From contig JANRBC010000031.1 of the NCBI GenBank assembly GCA_030727685.1, positions 1 through 8,068 of the forward strand: DNA of 8,068 nucleotides, given 5' to 3'. Positions 6,128 to 8,068 of the stretch are shown here, piece by piece. Positions within the stretch are counted from its first letter, which is position 1. Every line of letters begins with the position of its first letter. The position numbers and the translations under genes are program-made. The notes beneath the pieces are model-generated. The model did no database searches, was not told where the DNA came from, and saw only the letters and a list, made by a program, of their open reading frames with translations. This DNA is from Ilumatobacteraceae bacterium (lineage in GTDB: Bacteria > Actinomycetota > Acidimicrobiia > Acidimicrobiales > Ilumatobacteraceae).

Positions 6128-7849
6128 ATGAAAAAGTTATTCACTACCCGTGGCAAGATTTCTGCCGTTTTGGCGGTTGCTCTTGTTGCATCATTCAGCC
6201 AAGTTTCATCTAGCGGTGCTTCTGCGGCAGACACACCAAAGCGTGGCGGAAACATCAAGGTCGGCATTTTCGACACTTTTCCAGGTTTCTGCACAGGTGA
6301 CAACTTGGCGAACTCGGCATTGATGGGTGCCCGCTCAATTTATGAAACATGGGTCGAGCAACGAAACGACGGCAAAATTGTGCCGTATCTGCTCAAGTCA
6401 TTTAAAGGAAGTGCCGATTTTAAAACTTGGAATCTTGTCGTTCGTGACGGAATCAAATTTCATGACGGTACACCGCTTGACGGCACCGCGCTGTTGTTGA
6501 ACTTGCAGGCTTTTCGAGGCGCACTCTATCTCAACGGTTTAATCGGTAGGACTCCAAAGTCTCCGTCTTCGGGTACTGGTATAGGCGCGCTTGCAAACTT
6601 GACCGATGTTGTCCAGACCGGAGCAATGTCGGTAACCGTGAAACTTTATAACGCAGAAGCAAACTTTCCTGAAACTCTTTTCGGGTCGGGCCGATTCATG
6701 GCGCGGTCGGTCGGTCAATTGACGGGTTCGACTTGTTCGACAGTACCGGTTGGTACTGGAGCGTTTAAATATGTTTCACACAAATTGACCGAACTTGTAG
6801 TCGCGAAAAACAATAACTACTGGCGCAAAGACGCCAAGGGTGGCGCGTTGCCATACCTAAATGGCATTACGTTCTCATTCGTAAACGAAGCGGCAGCACG
6901 CGTTAGCGGCGTGAAGAGTGGTTCGGTTGCAGCGGCGATGTTTTCGTCAAACGGAGAAGCCAAGCAAATTCTTGCATTGCGAAAAGAAAAGAAGCTAACT
7001 TCAATCATTTCACCGATGGATTACTACCCATCTCTTTGGTTGAACCACAAGATCGCACCATTCAGCAGCAAGAATGCTCGACTTGCGTTCTCGCATTCGC
7101 TTGATCGCGCAAAATGGTTGAAAGTTCGCCAGAGAGGTCTGGGAGCTGTCCCTGAATCAATCGTGGGACCTAACAACATCATGTTCAACAAGAAGGGCTA
7201 TGCGGGATATGACCTGAAGAAGGCCAAAGAGTTCACAGCCGCTTACAAAAAAGAGACTGGCAAGACGCTCGAATTCAGTCTTCCTTACGACGCTGCATCG
7301 GCGGACTCAACTGCTGACGCGAAGTTGTTTAAAGGAATGCTTGAGGCAGCGGGAATGAAGGTCAATCTGTTGTCAATTACGACTGCAGAACTTATTCAAA
7401 AGACCTTTCCGAATCAGTTGCAACTTGTACCACTCACTTTGATGGAGGGCACAGGCACCGCCTTCATTGTCCCATTCATCGTCAGCGATACATCGGGTGG
7501 TAACCCGACGCACTTCTTGCGTGGTGCAGCCAGGCTTTCACCGGCTCTTGCTGGCCTGCAAGTTTTCTACGGAATTTTGAACATTTCATCGTTCAAAGAT
7601 GAAGTGAGCGAGAAATTGTTGTTTGCAGCACGCGCCGAGCCAAACAAGGTGAAGGCAAAGAAGCTGTACATGCAAGCAACCGAGCAACTACAAAAAGAAG
7701 CACGAATGACCAACATCAACTTCACACAATATGTGCTGACCTATAACAAACTTGGTGGTGTCGGAACTTTGGGCCTTGCAGCTGGAGGACCTCGTCGCTT
7801 GGTAACTAACTTCGGTATCGATTGGACAGGCGTTTGGTCAACTAAGTAA
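6128..7849 (+). CDS. Family 5 extracellular solute-binding protein, paralogue of SBP1 (SBP2)
   Basis: A 573-residue secreted receptor that aligns with SBP1 over its whole length with few gaps; identity is about 70% by eye. The signal peptide has K2, K3, R8 and K10, a hydrophobic core at about 11-25 and a probable cleavage at ASA-ADTPKRGG (about 31-35). As in SBP1, no lipobox cysteine is present, and the only cysteines are C55 and C203. Family blocks: VVRDGIKFHDGTPLDG (104-119), GTGAFKYVS (209-217) and NHKIAPF...SLDR (306-327). The protein ends NFGIDWTGVWSTK, identical to SBP1. No permease or ATPase genes follow, so it most likely uses the DppBCDF-like core just upstream, either with a different ligand preference or under different regulation. 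Sequence differences cluster in short segments, for example 295-303. The ligand is unknown. Confidence 0.93.
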   Translation: MKKLFTTRGKISAVLAVALVASFSQVSSSGASAADTPKRGGNIKVGIFDTFPGFCTGDNLANSALMGARSIYETWVEQRNDGKIVPYLLKSFKGSADFKTWNLVVRDGIKFHDGTPLDGTALLLNLQAFRGALYLNGLIGRTPKSPSSGTGIGALANLTDVVQTGAMSVTVKLYNAEANFPETLFGSGRFMARSVGQLTGSTCSTVPVGTGAFKYVSHKLTELVVAKNNNYWRKDAKGGALPYLNGITFSFVNEAAARVSGVKSGSVAAAMFSSNGEAKQILALRKEKKLTSIISPMDYYPSLWLNHKIAPFSSKNARLAFSHSLDRAKWLKVRQRGLGAVPESIVGPNNIMFNKKGYAGYDLKKAKEFTAAYKKETGKTLEFSLPYDAASADSTADAKLFKGMLEAAGMKVNLLSITTAELIQKTFPNQLQLVPLTLMEGTGTAFIVPFIVSDTSGGNPTHFLRGAARLSPALAGLQVFYGILNISSFKDEVSEKLLFAARAEPNKVKAKKLYMQATEQLQKEARMTNINFTQYVLTYNKLGGVGTLGLAAGGPRRLVTNFGIDWTGVWSTK

Positions 7850-7867
7850 TTCGCAAGTATTTAAATG

Positions 7868-7906
7868 AAGGGCGGTGGTGCGAAAGCATCACCGCCCTTT
7901 TGTTTT
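7868..7906 (+). terminator. Rho-independent terminator after SBP2
   Basis: A 14-bp stem (7868-7881 with 7886-7899, one G-U pair) is capped by a GAAA tetraloop (7882-7885) and runs into TTTTGTTTT (7898-7906). This is a complete intrinsic terminator on the plus strand. The stop codon of the converging bioY-type gene lies at its edge. On the minus strand the stem is followed by a poor U-run, so it may only partly serve that gene. Confidence 0.88.
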
Positions 7907-8068
7907 ACTGCTTAATTAGGCGCCAGATTGTTGTGGTTGACGTTGCTGCGAGCAGCATTTTTATTAAGTCGCCAATTAAAAATGGTGCAACGCCCAGGCT
8001 GATCGCATTTTTGTCGCCAGTTGCAACTGCAATGTTCAGCGAATGTGCAAGCCAAGTTGCGCCACAAA
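7905..8068 (-). CDS. bioY: BioY family biotin transporter substrate-binding subunit, C-terminal part only
   Basis: On the minus strand a frame enters from the right edge and ends with TAA at 7907-7905, leaving 53 complete residues. It reads TWLAHSLNIAVATG, then AISLGVAPFLIGDLIKMLLA, then a short tail ending WRLIKQ. The block GV.PFL.GDLIK..LAA is the conserved C-terminal element of BioY, the membrane S component that binds biotin in energy-coupling-factor importers or acts alone. The other minus-strand frames here are broken or asparagine-rich and look unreal. The gene converges on SBP2, its stop codon touching the terminator's U-tract. Whether BioM/BioN-type partners exist lies outside the window. 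The call rests on a short stretch but the motif is characteristic. Confidence 0.78.
   Translation of the reverse strand, partial: CGATWLAHSLNIAVATGDKNAISLGVAPFLIGDLIKMLLAATSTTTIWRLIKQ

Larger units (their letters stand above)
6075..7899 (+). repeat. Duplicated promoter-SBP-hairpin module, copy 2
   Basis: Direct-orientation partner of 330-2175, about 5.7 kb downstream. No target-site duplication, terminal inverted repeat or transposase gene is seen at its edges, so it looks like an old tandem gene duplication rather than a mobile element. Confidence 0.75.

Noticed and set aside
330..7906. Mobile element carrying the SBP module
   Set aside because: No transposase or integrase gene, terminal inverted repeats or target-site duplications are visible around either copy.
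7912..8068. Alternative minus-strand frame ending at TAA 7914-7912
   Set aside because: Its translation is asparagine-rich with no family resemblance. The neighbouring frame gives a clear BioY C-terminus.

Overview
The window (about 50% GC by eye) is an almost gap-free run of genes from a bacterium, most likely an actinobacterium. The support is the style of the DppB/C/D/F proteins, the TANNNT-type -10 hexamers, the purine-rich ribosome binding sites and the GTG start. A class such as Acidimicrobiia is only a guess; nothing here fixes the lineage. There are no tRNA or rRNA genes, CRISPR arrays, transposases or phage genes.

Layout: (1) bases 1-299 are the 3' end of a yqeY-family (GatB/YqeY domain) gene. 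(2) Bases 330-6029 form a complete dipeptide/oligopeptide-type (Dpp/Opp, peptide/nickel family) ABC importer operon: promoter, substrate-binding protein (SBP1), a 15-bp GNRA-capped hairpin, permease 1 (DppB-like), permease 2 (DppC-like), ATPase 1 (DppD-like) and ATPase 2 (DppF-like). The last four genes overlap their neighbours by 8, 4 and 1 bases, so they are surely co-transcribed and translationally coupled. (3) Bases 6075-7899 hold a second copy of the SBP module, with its own promoter, a paralogous SBP (SBP2, roughly 70% identical by eye) and a paralogous GNRA hairpin that here ends in a proper U-tract terminator. (4) On the minus strand, converging on that terminator, is the 3' end of a bioY-type biotin transporter gene (7905-8068).

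How they work together: SBP1 and SBP2 are predicted to be exported and to deliver ligands to one shared DppBC channel powered by the DppD/DppF ATPase pair. Both ATPases keep all ABC motifs and a C-terminal four-cysteine motif of the kind that holds an iron-sulphur cluster in some relatives. The substrate cannot be told from the sequence.

Points worth a second look: the duplicated promoter-SBP-hairpin module flanking a single permease/ATPase core; compensatory base changes in the two hairpins; U-tract loss in the internal hairpin, which suggests it tunes SBP versus permease expression; the absence of a lipobox in both SBPs despite the probable Gram-positive background; and patchy nucleotide identity between the SBP genes that could reflect gene conversion. 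No wholly new system is evident. The window reads as a well-preserved nutrient importer with an unusual duplicated receptor arrangement.
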